Below are positions 8,277-17,512 of a stretch of 64,000 nt of DNA, in pieces. A program made the position numbers and the translations under genes. Below the pieces are notes generated by a model that was not told the origin of the DNA, did no database searches, and worked only from the letters and a program-made list of their open reading frames with translations. The stretch spans positions 1-64,000 of the forward strand of contig JBMNGN010000004.1 in NCBI GenBank assembly GCA_050949865.1, written 5' to 3'. Each line of letters starts with the position of its first letter. Position 1 is the first letter of the stretch. The stretch is from JBMNGN01 sp050949865. GTDB taxonomy: Bacteria > Bacillota > Syntrophomonadia > Syntrophomonadales > Syntrophomonadaceae.

Positions 8277-9484
8277 AGTTTATCTCCACCAAATAAAGCA
8301 TATTTATATAAATCTAAGTACTCTTTAAACCTATCAGTACTTTGAAATTGTTCTGCACTCTTGATACAATCATCTGGAGACAGTTTTAAGTTTTTAATAT
8401 TCAGAATTGCCTCATTCAGACTGTATACATCTTTCTTATTTACCACTAAACCAGTTTCTTTTCTAACACTCTCTGGACTTCCTCCAGTATCAAAAGTAAT
8501 CACCGGTGTCCCACAAGCGAGTGCTTCTAAATTCGTTGTAGGAAAAGTATCTTCTAGTGTTGGATTAACAAATACATCTGCACTTGAGTAAATCTCAGCC
8601 AATTGCTCTACACTATTAGTTCTTGATATTCCTAATATATTGTCCGGCATCTCGTTTAATTGTTTACTTGAAAGCCCAACAAGTACAATTACTTCATCTT
8701 CTTTTAGCTTAGATGATAATTCAAGGAAGAATTCAATTCCTTTACGATGTCCCCATATACTAGCAACTCCGAGAATAATAAACTTATCTCCTAATTTGTA
8801 GTCTCTGCGAAAGTCATTTTCTTTTAGCTTGAATGTCGATAAATCAATTCCATTATTGATAACTTTAATCCTATAATCTTTTAAGAATGATCCTTTGACT
8901 AATTCACCTAGCCACTTTGACGGTGTTACTATGGTCATGTTTTTAACCCCAGTAAACAAGTCTTTTTTCATTTTAAAGTTCAGTCTGGAATTATCTAAAA
9001 ATATGCTTTTCGGATATTCTTTTTTTTGTGGACAATCAAAGCATTCACTTTTCCATTTCTCGCATCCAACATAACTAAAGTGAGAACAGTGTCCTGTAAA
9101 GCTCCAGCAATCATGAAGTGTCCATACGATAGGCTTATTTGCTTCTTTTAAATACTCAAATAGAATTTCAATATTAATGTAGTATCCGTGTATATTATGA
9201 AGATGTATTATGTCCGGATTTAGTTCTTTAACTTTATCAATGAATTCTATAGTCGCCTGCTTAGACCCAAATCCATGCTTATCAAGCAATCTTGTTTTTG
9301 CAACATGAGCATAATTATCTATTTTACTTCCAATGCTTATCGCATTCTCACAGTTCTTTGGCAGATCTCTTCCGTATGCGATATAACTCTCATGCCCTTG
9401 TTCTATTAGAATATTATGAATATCGGTAGCAATTCGTCCAGTACTACCTATTCCACAAACGGAGTTAATCTGCAATACCCTCAT
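8273..9484 (-). CDS. Glycosyltransferase family 4, about 403 aa
   Basis: The start at 9484 (MRVLQINSVCGIGSTGRIA) is preferred because a G-rich site precedes it and its ATG overlaps the stop of the epimerase gene by one base; a start 15 bases upstream is possible. The N-terminal domain has the glycine-rich VCGIGSTGRIA loop and HLHNIHGYYIN. A cysteine cluster (HDCWSFTGHCSHFSYVGC...CFDC) is typical of a subgroup of GT4 enzymes in polysaccharide clusters. The donor-binding region TFPTTNLEALACGTPVITFDTGG gives the E-x7-E-like motif. Cytoplasmic. Its sugar specificity is not readable; within this operon FucNAc or another amino sugar is plausible. Confidence 0.85.
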   Translation of the reverse strand: MRVLQINSVCGIGSTGRIATDIHNILIEQGHESYIAYGRDLPKNCENAISIGSKIDNYAHVAKTRLLDKHGFGSKQATIEFIDKVKELNPDIIHLHNIHGYYINIEILFEYLKEANKPIVWTLHDCWSFTGHCSHFSYVGCEKWKSECFDCPQKKEYPKSIFLDNSRLNFKMKKDLFTGVKNMTIVTPSKWLGELVKGSFLKDYRIKVINNGIDLSTFKLKENDFRRDYKLGDKFIILGVASIWGHRKGIEFFLELSSKLKEDEVIVLVGLSSKQLNEMPDNILGISRTNSVEQLAEIYSSADVFVNPTLEDTFPTTNLEALACGTPVITFDTGGSPESVRKETGLVVNKKDVYSLNEAILNIKNLKLSPDDCIKSAEQFQSTDRFKEYLDLYKYALFGGDKL

Positions 9485-10611
9485 TAACTTTTCCCCCAAA
9501 CAACTCTATTTACATAATCAACATATGATAATATTATCCTAATCACCTTATCTGACACATTTGGCATACTGTAATCAGCTACTAACCTCAGGGTACCTTT
9601 CTCTTGTGTCTCTAATATTTCTAACCCTTGGAGAATTCTCTCTTTTTTAAGTCCCACCATCATAACAGAAGCTTCCTCCATTGCTTCTGGTCTCTCATGG
9701 GCTTGTCTTATATTCAGTGCTCTAAATCCAAGGATCGATGATTCTTCACTGATAGTTCCACTATCACTAAGTACTGCTTTTGCATTTTTTTGAAGTTTCA
9801 CATAATCATTGAACCCAAGTGGTTTCATTGTCTTTACTAAGGGATTAAATTCAATTCCTTTGACTTCGATCATCTTTCTCGTTCTAGGATGAGTACTTAC
9901 GATTAGTGGTATCTGATATTTTTCAGCAATAGTATTTAAGCTATCTACTAAATCCATAAAGTTCTGGTCTGAACTGATATTTTCTTCTCTATGAGCAGAA
10001 ACCACAAAGTACTTATCTTTTTCAAGTCCTAACCTTTCTATGACATCTGAATTCTCAACATCATCTTTTCTTGAGTTCAACACTTCAAACATTGGGCTTC
10101 CTGTTTTAATTACCCTATCTGATGGAAGGCCTTCTCTTAAAAGATACTCTCTAGCGATGTCACTATATGTTAAATTAATGTCTGCTGTATGGTCAACAAT
10201 CTTTCTGTTTGTCTCTTCTGGCACTCTCTGGTCAAAGCTTCTATTGCCGGCTTCCATATGGAAGATAGGTATATGCCTTCTCTTAGCCGCAATTGCACAT
10301 AAACAACTATTTGTATCACCAAGCACAAGGAATGCATCCGGTTTAACTTCTTCAAGTATAGGATCAATTTTAACTAAAATATTTCCGATAGTTTCTACCG
10401 CTGTACCAATTGCAGCGTTTAAGAAGTAATCCGGCTTTTTTAGTTTAAAGTCATTGAAGAATACTTCATTTAATTCATAGTCATAATTCTGACCTGTATG
10501 AACAAGAATGTGATCAACAGCTTCTGATTCATCTAATTTATTTATAACAGCTGAAAGTCTTATAATCTCTGGTCTAGTACCTACAACTGTCATGACTTTT
10601 AATTTCTTCAT
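9484..10611 (-). CDS. fnlC: UDP-N-acetyl-L-fucosamine synthase / UDP-sugar 2-epimerase (FnlC/WbjD/CapG type), 375 aa
   Basis: A non-hydrolysing UDP-GlcNAc 2-epimerase-family enzyme: TVVGTRPEIIRLS at the N-terminus, HTGQNYDYELNEVFFNDF, HMEAGNRSFDQRVPEETNRKI, VSAHREENI and SDSGTISEESSILG near the C-terminus. The start MKKLKVMTVVGTRPEI, the AGNRSFD variant (AGLRTGD in WecB) and the position directly after FnlA- and FnlB-like genes point to the last step of UDP-L-FucNAc synthesis (C2 epimerisation) rather than to UDP-ManNAc formation. UDP-GlcNAc 2-epimerase activity remains the alternative, and it would feed the dehydrogenase at the end of the operon. Full length. Confidence 0.82.
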   Translation of the reverse strand: MKKLKVMTVVGTRPEIIRLSAVINKLDESEAVDHILVHTGQNYDYELNEVFFNDFKLKKPDYFLNAAIGTAVETIGNILVKIDPILEEVKPDAFLVLGDTNSCLCAIAAKRRHIPIFHMEAGNRSFDQRVPEETNRKIVDHTADINLTYSDIAREYLLREGLPSDRVIKTGSPMFEVLNSRKDDVENSDVIERLGLEKDKYFVVSAHREENISSDQNFMDLVDSLNTIAEKYQIPLIVSTHPRTRKMIEVKGIEFNPLVKTMKPLGFNDYVKLQKNAKAVLSDSGTISEESSILGFRALNIRQAHERPEAMEEASVMMVGLKKERILQGLEILETQEKGTLRLVADYSMPNVSDKVIRIILSYVDYVNRVVWGKS

Positions 10612-10614
10612 CAG

Positions 10615-11724
10615 TTATACCTCCAAAAAGTAAGTGTCTGGTTTTTCAGGGTCAAAAGCTTCATTGGCCCACATGATTGTAACCATATCGGTGTCACCTA
10701 GATTTTCAATATTATGTGTATAGCCTGTAGGTATATCTACTACTTCCATTTTATCTCCACTTACAAAGTACTCTATTACTTCTTCTGAATCTATTTTCCT
10801 AAAACGAATAACCCCTTTGCCACTTACTACTAAGAATTTTTCATTCTTAGTGTGATGCCAGTGGTTTCCTTTTGTAATTCCAGGTTTTGACATGTTTACT
10901 GATATTTGTCCTCTATCAGGAGTCTTTATAAATTCAGTAAATGAACCTCTATTATCTACATTCATCTTTAATTCATAACTAAATTGGTCTTCTGCCAAAT
11001 AACTTAAGTATGTGCTATATAGTTTTTTTGTAAATTCATCCGACATATCTGGAATAGAACGCTCTTTCCTGCTTCTCTTGAAAGAATAGATTAGTTCAAC
11101 TATCTCACCAAGAGTAATCGTGTGAACTACTGGTACTTCACAAAAGTCTCCACTCTTATTTCCTTTTCCTTCAAGAGCATTAATCAATTCATTTACTACA
11201 TCATCTATATATACAAGGTTCATTACAGCACTTGGATCATTCACAGTTATAGGTAAACCATAAGCAATATTATGGCAAAATGTTGCTACTGCACTATTGT
11301 AATTTGGTCTACACCACTTTCCAAACACATTTGGAAATCTATATACCAGAACTTTAGTACCAGTTTCATTACTATAATTAAATAGTAAATCTTCTCCGGC
11401 CTTTTTACTCTTGCCATACGGATTATCTAATTCCGCCTGAATTGACGATGAAATCATTACTGGACAGGTATTTTTATACTTCTTAAGTGTATCAAGTAAA
11501 GTTGATGTAAAGCCAAAATTACCTTCCATAAACTTAGATTGATCTTTTGGACGATTTACTCCTGCAAGATGGAATATGAAATCTGCTTCTTTGCAATACT
11601 CATCAAGCTTATTAGGTTCTGTGTCTCTACCATATTCAAATATATTCATGTATTCTCTATTTTTAAGTTCGGCAACTAGGTTTTTTCCGACAAAACCTTT
11701 TGCCCCTGTTATAAGTATCTTCAT
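10615..11724 (-). CDS. fnlB: UDP-2-acetamido-2,6-dideoxy-hexulose reductase (FnlB/WbjC/CapF type), 369 aa
   Basis: Two-domain enzyme. Residues 1-~245 are a short-chain dehydrogenase (MKILITGAKGFVGKNLVAEL, FHLAGVNRP, NPYGKSKKAGED with the YxxxK pair). Residues ~250-369 are a cupin (GNHWHHTKNEKFLVVSGKGVIRFR, HNIENLGDTD) whose histidines would bind zinc. This SDR-plus-cupin layout is specific to CapF/WbjC, which reduces the 4-keto intermediate made by CapE/WbjB. The start at 11724 matches the family; the longer frame to 11781 only extends into the upstream gene. It lies between FnlA- and FnlC-like genes in pathway order. Confidence 0.88.
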   Translation of the reverse strand: MKILITGAKGFVGKNLVAELKNREYMNIFEYGRDTEPNKLDEYCKEADFIFHLAGVNRPKDQSKFMEGNFGFTSTLLDTLKKYKNTCPVMISSSIQAELDNPYGKSKKAGEDLLFNYSNETGTKVLVYRFPNVFGKWCRPNYNSAVATFCHNIAYGLPITVNDPSAVMNLVYIDDVVNELINALEGKGNKSGDFCEVPVVHTITLGEIVELIYSFKRSRKERSIPDMSDEFTKKLYSTYLSYLAEDQFSYELKMNVDNRGSFTEFIKTPDRGQISVNMSKPGITKGNHWHHTKNEKFLVVSGKGVIRFRKIDSEEVIEYFVSGDKMEVVDIPTGYTHNIENLGDTDMVTIMWANEAFDPEKPDTYFLEV

Positions 11725-11746
11725 ACCTAATACCAGCCTTTCAGTT

Positions 11747-12802
11747 TTATTTGGACGACGCTTTTGTGATTGCCGCTTCATTTGTAGCAGTAAAATACTT
11801 TAATTCCTGTCTTACATATTCAAGTGATAGTAACTTTTCTTTGATTTTCTCTATATTTAATCTTTCGGTGTTATCAGAATTGTATTCTTCATCAGTTGTA
11901 AGTTTCTCGCATCCTTCTACAAAATACTTATCATAGTTAAGATCTCTTTTATCAGCAGGTACTCTGAAAAATCCACCCATATCTTCTGCCTTTATATATT
12001 CTTCCTTAGTAAGAAGAGTTTCGTATCTCTTTTCACCGTGACGAGTACCAATAACCTTAATTTCATTATCAGCATTAAATAGTTCTTTAACTGCTTGTGC
12101 CAAATCACCTATAGTAGAAGCTGGTGACTTTTGAACCATGATGTCCCCCTCTTCAGCATTTTGGAAAGCGAAAACTACAAGTTCAACTGCTTCTTCAAGA
12201 CTCATCAAAAATCTCGTCATATTAGGATCTGTTACTGTTAATGGTTGTCCGCCCTTAATTTGCTCAATAAACAGTGGTATTACAGAACCCCTTGAAGCCA
12301 TAACATTACCATAACGAGTTCCACAGATAAGAGTTCTATCTGGGTCTACAGTCTTTGACTTTGCCACAAACACCTTTTCCATCATAGCTTTAGAAATTCC
12401 CATCGCATTTATTGGATAAGCAGCTTTATCTGTTGAAAGGCATATTACCTTCTTTACTCCATATTCAATTGCCGCTGTAAGCACATTATCGGTACCTAGA
12501 ACATTAGTTTTAACTGCTTCTAGTGGGAAGAACTCACATGATGGAACTTGTTTTAGAGCAGCTGCATGGAATATATAATCCACCCCATACATAGCATTTT
12601 TAACTGATTGTATATCTCGTACATCTCCTATGTAAAACTTAAGCTTATCATTTTTATAGAGTTTTCTCATATCATCTTGTTTCTTCTCATCGCGAGAAAA
12701 AATACGAATTTCATTTATTTCTGTATTTAAAAATCTTTCCATTACAGCATTTCCAAATGATCCTGTACCACCAGTTATTAATAAAGTTTTGCTCTTAAAC
12801 AT
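11747..12802 (-). CDS. fnlA: UDP-GlcNAc 4,6-dehydratase/5-epimerase (FnlA/WbjB/CapE type), 351 aa
   Basis: First enzyme of UDP-L-FucNAc synthesis; it converts UDP-GlcNAc to the 4-keto-6-deoxy sugar with C5 inversion. Seen: Rossmann motif TGGTGSFGNAVMERF (residues 9-23), HAAALKQVPSCEFFP, the active-site region STDKAAYPINAMGISKAMMEK (MxxxK in place of YxxxK, as in this inverting subfamily) and GTRYGNVMASRGSVIP. The length is normal for CapE. The C-terminal helix segment is family-typical. It is followed by FnlB and FnlC homologues and preceded by a WbuB-like transferase, so the operon makes and uses FucNAc. Confidence 0.9.
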   Translation of the reverse strand: MFKSKTLLITGGTGSFGNAVMERFLNTEINEIRIFSRDEKKQDDMRKLYKNDKLKFYIGDVRDIQSVKNAMYGVDYIFHAAALKQVPSCEFFPLEAVKTNVLGTDNVLTAAIEYGVKKVICLSTDKAAYPINAMGISKAMMEKVFVAKSKTVDPDRTLICGTRYGNVMASRGSVIPLFIEQIKGGQPLTVTDPNMTRFLMSLEEAVELVVFAFQNAEEGDIMVQKSPASTIGDLAQAVKELFNADNEIKVIGTRHGEKRYETLLTKEEYIKAEDMGGFFRVPADKRDLNYDKYFVEGCEKLTTDEEYNSDNTERLNIEKIKEKLLSLEYVRQELKYFTATNEAAITKASSK

Positions 12803-12803
12803 A

Positions 12804-14039
12804 TCATTTCCCTCTCTCTACTTGTTTAAAGTGGCTCATTATTATCTTATATGACTTTTTTGTATTACATTCATTGATTAAGTAATTTCTTGCATTGAAT
12901 CCTAATTTATTTCTAAGCGTTTCATTATTAGTTAAACTGTCAACATTTTCAAAGAATGTTTTTATATCATTACTACTGTTCCACAGACCGATTTCGTTCT
13001 CTTCAACTATGTTTTTAAAATCTGTAAATTCATCTGTGGCAGCTAAGATAGGCTGAGACATGTTAATATGAGCTAAAGTTCTTGACGGAATATTGGCTAT
13101 TGTAAATCGATTATCCAAGAAAACAAGTCCCACATCACATGCCGCTACTAATTGGTCAAATTTATCTTTTTCTAAGTAATTAATTACCTTAACATTTTTA
13201 CTGCCAGAACTTTCAATTGCTTCATTTAATTTTTCAACTTCATTTCCACTTCCAACAAATAAAAGGAATGAATTATTACATTTTTTGAATCCTTTTACAA
13301 TTTCAATAATGTAATCAATTCCTTGAGCTCTACTGATATTACCACCATATACATATACGATATTATTTAAAGGGATACCATATTGATTTCTTATTTTATC
13401 TCGATCCTCTTTCATCCTTTTAATTATAGTAATATCCATAGAGTTTATACTATTCGGGCAAATTTCGACTTTGCTTTTATCTATGTAAGGATTATCTGCT
13501 AAAATAAAATCAATGTTTTTTTGAGACATTACACCGATGGTATCAGACATTTTGTATAAGCCTTTCTCAATTTTCCTGAATAATTTATATGCTAGAGAGT
13601 TTTTATTTAAAATTCCTAAGTCAACCGCACTTTGAGGAAAAAAGTCTTTATGCAATAGATAGCAATATGTTCCGTATTTATTTTTTAGCTCTTTAATCAC
13701 AGGTGTGTAAGTAATAGGTAATGTAGTGTATATTGCAATATCATATTTTCTATCTTTCAAATGTTTATTTAATATATATTTATACTGATAACCTAAGCTT
13801 AATGTAGATATCCCTTTCTCTATTATGTTAACCTTACCTCTGAAGTTTAAGGATTTAAAACGAATAACTCTTAAATTTTCATCTGTATATATTTCAGTTT
13901 GCTTTTTATACTTTCTTTCAATAGGTGTTACAACATCTACCTTATGACCATGCCTTAGAAATTCGTCTATAAGGTCAACATTTAAATTACCTTTATCCGA
14001 TTGTTTATAAACAGATGTCATAAAAAGTATCCTACTCAT
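12804..14039 (-). CDS. wbuB: Glycosyltransferase, WbuB-like (possible L-FucNAc transferase), 411 aa
   Basis: GT4-like enzyme beginning MSRILFMTSVYKQSDKGNLN. HKDFFPQSAVDLGIL is characteristic of WbuB-type transferases found beside fnlABC genes. The donor domain includes VYGGNISRAQGIDYIIEIVKGF and LFVGSGNEVEKL. The region SRTLAHINMSQPILAATD takes the place of the usual E-x7-E loop. It lies one base from fnlA and overlaps the transketolase gene upstream by eight bases. Transfer of L-FucNAc onto the growing lipid-linked unit is inferred from the neighbours and from the WbuB resemblance, not shown by sequence alone. Confidence 0.75.
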   Translation of the reverse strand: MSRILFMTSVYKQSDKGNLNVDLIDEFLRHGHKVDVVTPIERKYKKQTEIYTDENLRVIRFKSLNFRGKVNIIEKGISTLSLGYQYKYILNKHLKDRKYDIAIYTTLPITYTPVIKELKNKYGTYCYLLHKDFFPQSAVDLGILNKNSLAYKLFRKIEKGLYKMSDTIGVMSQKNIDFILADNPYIDKSKVEICPNSINSMDITIIKRMKEDRDKIRNQYGIPLNNIVYVYGGNISRAQGIDYIIEIVKGFKKCNNSFLLFVGSGNEVEKLNEAIESSGSKNVKVINYLEKDKFDQLVAACDVGLVFLDNRFTIANIPSRTLAHINMSQPILAATDEFTDFKNIVEENEIGLWNSSNDIKTFFENVDSLTNNETLRNKLGFNARNYLINECNTKKSYKIIMSHFKQVERGK

Positions 14040-14955
14040 TAATTCTTCTCCTTACCTTTTCAACAATCTTCCTAGCACTCATTCCATAGATATCTCTCAA
14101 ATACTTCTGTGTTCCAACAATACTAGAATATTTATCATCTAAACCTATCTTCAATAAATTCGCTCTAGTTCCACCTATTTCAGCCAAAACCTCTGAAACA
14201 GCACCTCCAAAACCACCAATTATGTTATGTTCTTCAACAGTAACAATTAAGTCATACTGTTTAGCACATTCTTCTATTGCTTTTCTATCAATTGGTTTTA
14301 CAGTTGGAAATGTATATAAAGCAGGGTTAATACCTTGATTGATTAATATCTCACTTGCCTCAATAGCTTCATCAAAGATAGCTCCAGTTGAAAAGATTGC
14401 TACCTTCTCACCATCTTTAATCTTGATTGATTTTCCAATCTCAAAGCTATCTATTTTTTCATGTATTCTCTTTTCTCCACCTCTACCAAGTCTTAAATAG
14501 CAAGTGCCTTGCTGCTCATAAATAGCTCTCGTAGCACATTCTGCTTCCACTAAATCTCCTGGTGCCAAAACAGTAACATCAGGTAAAGCTCTCATAATAG
14601 CTAAATCTTCAGTTGCATGATGGCTCATGCCAAGTGAACCGTATACAAATCCCCCGCCAACGCATACTATTTTCACATTAGCATTATGATAAGCACAATC
14701 ATTTCGGATCTGCTCCAGGCATCGTAAGGTAGGGAAGTTTCCTATGGAATAAGTAAATACAGTTTTTCCTTCAAGAGCCAATCCAGCTGCAAAACTAGTC
14801 ATGTTCTGTTCTGCTATTCCTGCATTTGTAAACTGGTCAGGCAATTGCTCCCAAAAAGGCTTTAAAACACCAAAGCCTAGATCTCCTGTGATAAGGTGCA
14901 CATTTTTATCTTCTTTTGCTATATCAATTAATGTTCTTACAAACGCATCCCTCAT
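14032..14955 (-). CDS. Transketolase-like protein, C-terminal half (pyrimidine-binding and C domains), 307 aa
   Basis: Matches the C-terminal subunit of split transketolases: MRDAFVRTLIDIAKEDKNVHLITGDLG, FTNAGIAEQNMTSFAAGLA with the catalytic Glu that activates thiamine diphosphate, GGFVYGSLGMSHHATEDLAIMRALP, and a C-domain with VEEHNIIGGFGGAVSE. It works with the adjacent N-terminal half; the two genes are two bases apart. Full length. Split transketolases in surface-polysaccharide operons are thought to make or modify unusual carbon chains (ketose or branched sugars), but no product can be assigned here. Confidence 0.9.
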   Translation of the reverse strand: MRDAFVRTLIDIAKEDKNVHLITGDLGFGVLKPFWEQLPDQFTNAGIAEQNMTSFAAGLALEGKTVFTYSIGNFPTLRCLEQIRNDCAYHNANVKIVCVGGGFVYGSLGMSHHATEDLAIMRALPDVTVLAPGDLVEAECATRAIYEQQGTCYLRLGRGGEKRIHEKIDSFEIGKSIKIKDGEKVAIFSTGAIFDEAIEASEILINQGINPALYTFPTVKPIDRKAIEECAKQYDLIVTVEEHNIIGGFGGAVSEVLAEIGGTRANLLKIGLDDKYSSIVGTQKYLRDIYGMSARKIVEKVRRRINE

Positions 14956-14957
14956 TG

Positions 14958-15848
14958 TTATTGTTCCTCCGCTTCCTTTGTTGCGGCAACCTCTTTAAAA
15001 GATTCCTCTGCTTCATACATATCAGTTATACCCTCTGGCATCTGTGCTCTTAATTCTGCAACCGCTGAGTCATGCTCCTCGCCTTCGTGTGGGAATCGGT
15101 AATGCCAAAGTATGTCATTCTCCATGAAGGATATTCCTTTGCCTTTTATTGTGTTTGCGATAATTACAGTAGGCTTATCTATTGATTCTTTTGCTTTGAT
15201 GAATGCATCTCTCAAAGCATCATGATCATGTCCATCTATATCTATTACATTCCATCCAAAAGCCTTCCATTTATCCGCAAATGGTGAAAGTGCTATTGTG
15301 TTTTCACAAAAATCAAGGCTTTGCATTTTATTGTGGTCAATGACTGCAACCAGGTTATTAAGTTTGTAGTGATTAGCGACTAAAGCTGCTTCCCATACAG
15401 CACCTTCATCACATTCACCATCACCACAAATAACGAAAACCTTATGTTGCTTGTTATCCTTTTTAGCTCCATAAGCCATACCAGCCCCTACGGATAACCC
15501 ATGCCCAAGGGAACCGGTAGAAAATTCAACACCGGGAATGCCCTTATGTGAAACATGACCTGATAATCTGCTGCCATCGGCATAATGCGTTTTCAATTCT
15601 TCTACCTTAAAAAAGCCTTTTTCTGCAAGAGCGGCGTATATAGCCGCACCAGCATGGCCTTTACTAAGTATAATTCTGTCTCTAGCTGGCATTTTAGGGT
15701 TTGCTGGATCCACATTGGCAATGTCGTTATAAAGTACTGCAACAATATCTGCTACTGATAAAACTGCTCCAATATGAGACCCTTGTGATATATGAGTCAT
15801 TTCAATTCCATGGCGTCTTATTTTCCATGCGAGTTGTAAGCTATTCAT
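14958..15848 (-). CDS. Transketolase-like protein, N-terminal half (pyrophosphate-binding domain), 296 aa
   Basis: The ThDP signature GDGECDEGAVWEAALVANHYKLNNL is complete. So are the donor-site segments SQGSHIGAVLSVADIVAVLY, SKGHAGAAIYAALAEKG, STGSLGHGLSVGAGMAYGAK and DGHDHDALRDAF. The start at 15848 (MNSLQLAWKIRRHGIEM) fits the family; the longer frame to 15881 would overlap the reductase gene. The length is normal for the N-terminal partner of a two-piece enzyme. It shares an eight-base overlap with the aldo-keto reductase, suggesting coupled expression. The substrate within the polysaccharide pathway is unknown. Confidence 0.9.
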   Translation of the reverse strand: MNSLQLAWKIRRHGIEMTHISQGSHIGAVLSVADIVAVLYNDIANVDPANPKMPARDRIILSKGHAGAAIYAALAEKGFFKVEELKTHYADGSRLSGHVSHKGIPGVEFSTGSLGHGLSVGAGMAYGAKKDNKQHKVFVICGDGECDEGAVWEAALVANHYKLNNLVAVIDHNKMQSLDFCENTIALSPFADKWKAFGWNVIDIDGHDHDALRDAFIKAKESIDKPTVIIANTIKGKGISFMENDILWHYRFPHEGEEHDSAVAELRAQMPEGITDMYEAEESFKEVAATKEAEEQ

Positions 15849-16821
15849 TAGTTGCTGCCACCTTATTATCATCCTCTGCATCGCTGTATTCAGATACTTC
15901 TGTTAATATATCAATCTGCTCTTTTGATAAATTCCACCCCAGAGCAGATGCATTAGATTGTAATTGATTTATATTTTTAACTCCTGCTATTACTACTGAA
16001 TTTGGTATATAATCTAAGATCCATCTGATAGCAATAGCTGGAACAGGTTTATCTATTTTATTTGATATTTTCTTTATTACTTCAACTATTTTTAAATTAT
16101 GACCCAACTTGTCTCCATGAAAATTAACATATATTTCTCTGGTTCTCCTATCATTTGAACCAAACTTGGTATTGATATCATATTTACCTGTTAAAATACC
16201 TTGTCCTAAACTTCCCCATGTTAAAGGCGTAAGTTGTAATTCCTCAGAAACAGCGAACATATCTTCTTCATTCTTCCTACAAGCCAAGCTGTATTCATCT
16301 TGAAAACTAACAAAATTTCCAATATGGTCTTTTAAATCTGCGATGTCCTTTTGATGAATATTCGAAAGGCCATAATATCGTATAAGTCCCCTTTTTTTAA
16401 TAGCTTCTAATGTATCAATAACTTCATTTATAGGGGTTTTACCATCTCTATAATGGATTTGATATAAATCGATATAATCAGTTTTTAATCTTTTTAGACT
16501 TTGCTCAACAGCCTTATTGATCCATTCAGGCGAGTTATCATAAAATGTTTTTCCGTTTTCTACTCTAACTCCAAACTTGGTTCCTATTATCGCTTTATGT
16601 CTCTTAGAGCCTAACGCTTCACCTAGAGTCCTTTCTCCTTCTCCCAGGCCATATGTATCTGCTGAGTCAAAAAAATTTATATCATTATCTATCGCTTCAT
16701 TAATTGCTCTTATTAAATCTTCCCTTGAAACATCTCCCCATCCATACCCACCCATTGGGCAGCCACCAAAGCATAACCTTGATACTTTTAAGTCTGAATT
16801 ATTGAGCAATATCCACTCCAT
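15841..16821 (-). CDS. Aldo/keto reductase, 326 aa
   Basis: NADPH-dependent oxidoreductase of the AKR fold. Catalytic-type residues appear as D and Y in NFFDSADTYGLGEGE, K in IGTKFGVR and H in DLYQIHYRD; the cofactor region near the C-terminus reads AIRWILDYIPNSVVIAGVKN. The protein opens MEWILLNNSDLKVSRLCFGGCPMGG, as in the sugar-operon AKRs. It sits between the sugar transferase and the split transketolase, so it may reduce a keto-sugar product of the latter. That role is inferred from context only. Confidence 0.88.
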   Translation of the reverse strand: MEWILLNNSDLKVSRLCFGGCPMGGYGWGDVSREDLIRAINEAIDNDINFFDSADTYGLGEGERTLGEALGSKRHKAIIGTKFGVRVENGKTFYDNSPEWINKAVEQSLKRLKTDYIDLYQIHYRDGKTPINEVIDTLEAIKKRGLIRYYGLSNIHQKDIADLKDHIGNFVSFQDEYSLACRKNEEDMFAVSEELQLTPLTWGSLGQGILTGKYDINTKFGSNDRRTREIYVNFHGDKLGHNLKIVEVIKKISNKIDKPVPAIAIRWILDYIPNSVVIAGVKNINQLQSNASALGWNLSKEQIDILTEVSEYSDAEDDNKVAATNE

Positions 16822-17512
16822 CTTTTTTTCCCACCTTTAGGATAACCTTTAAAGCTTTCTGTATGGTTCTTATTACAGTTATAAAAAATAATCTAAAATC
16901 AACTATAAAAGAAATCTGATTAACATATTTTAGTCTTAAAAAGTTTTTTCTTTTTAAAACATACTTTTCATACATTTCATCTGCATTTTCCCCACCAACT
17001 ATTTCATCTAGATTGATGAACTCTATTGAGCTAAAATCAGTAATTCCGGGTCTAACTTTTAGTATGTATTTTTCTAAACCTTCATATTGTGTTGTATATC
17101 TAATCAACTCAGGTCTTGGACCTATAAAACTCATTTCGCCTTTAATAATATTTATAAGTTGTGGTATTTCATCTAATTTTGTTTTTCTTAAGAAATGACC
17201 TACTTTAGTAATACGACTATCATTTAAGGCCGTAGTTCCACCGCCTATTTTGTCTGCATCTTTAACCATTGTTCTAAATTTATATATCTTAAAAATCTTG
17301 TTTTTGTATCCCCCTCTATCAGCCTTGTAAAATATCGGAAACCCTGAATCTATGATGATAGAAAGCGATATAATTATTAGAACTGGTAATAATATAATAA
17401 AAAGGATTAATGCAATAACTAACCCTAACAATCTCTTGAAATATTTGTTGTAAAAACCACCGCTTTTTTTAGCTAATTTTTCTTCATTGTACTCTTCAAC
17501 AACTCTACTCAT
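16799..17512 (-). CDS. Initiating sugar-1-phosphate transferase (WcaJ/PglC/EpsL type), 237 aa
   Basis: Monotopic phosphoglycosyl transferase that places the first sugar-phosphate on undecaprenyl phosphate at the cytoplasmic face. Seen: one hydrophobic re-entrant/TM segment (residues 28-56), then PIFYKADRGGYKNKIFKIYKFRTM with the catalytic Asp region, and KLDEIPQLINIIKGEMSFIGPRPE with the hallmark DE and GPRPE motifs. It lacks the extra N-terminal membrane domain of WbaP-type enzymes, so it is the short class. As the promoter-proximal functional gene it defines the operon as a lipid-linked repeat-unit pathway. The nature of the first sugar is not deducible. Confidence 0.92.
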   Translation of the reverse strand: MSRVVEEYNEEKLAKKSGGFYNKYFKRLLGLVIALILFIILLPVLIIISLSIIIDSGFPIFYKADRGGYKNKIFKIYKFRTMVKDADKIGGGTTALNDSRITKVGHFLRKTKLDEIPQLINIIKGEMSFIGPRPELIRYTTQYEGLEKYILKVRPGITDFSSIEFINLDEIVGGENADEMYEKYVLKRKNFLRLKYVNQISFIVDFRLFFITVIRTIQKALKVILKVGKKDGVDIAQ

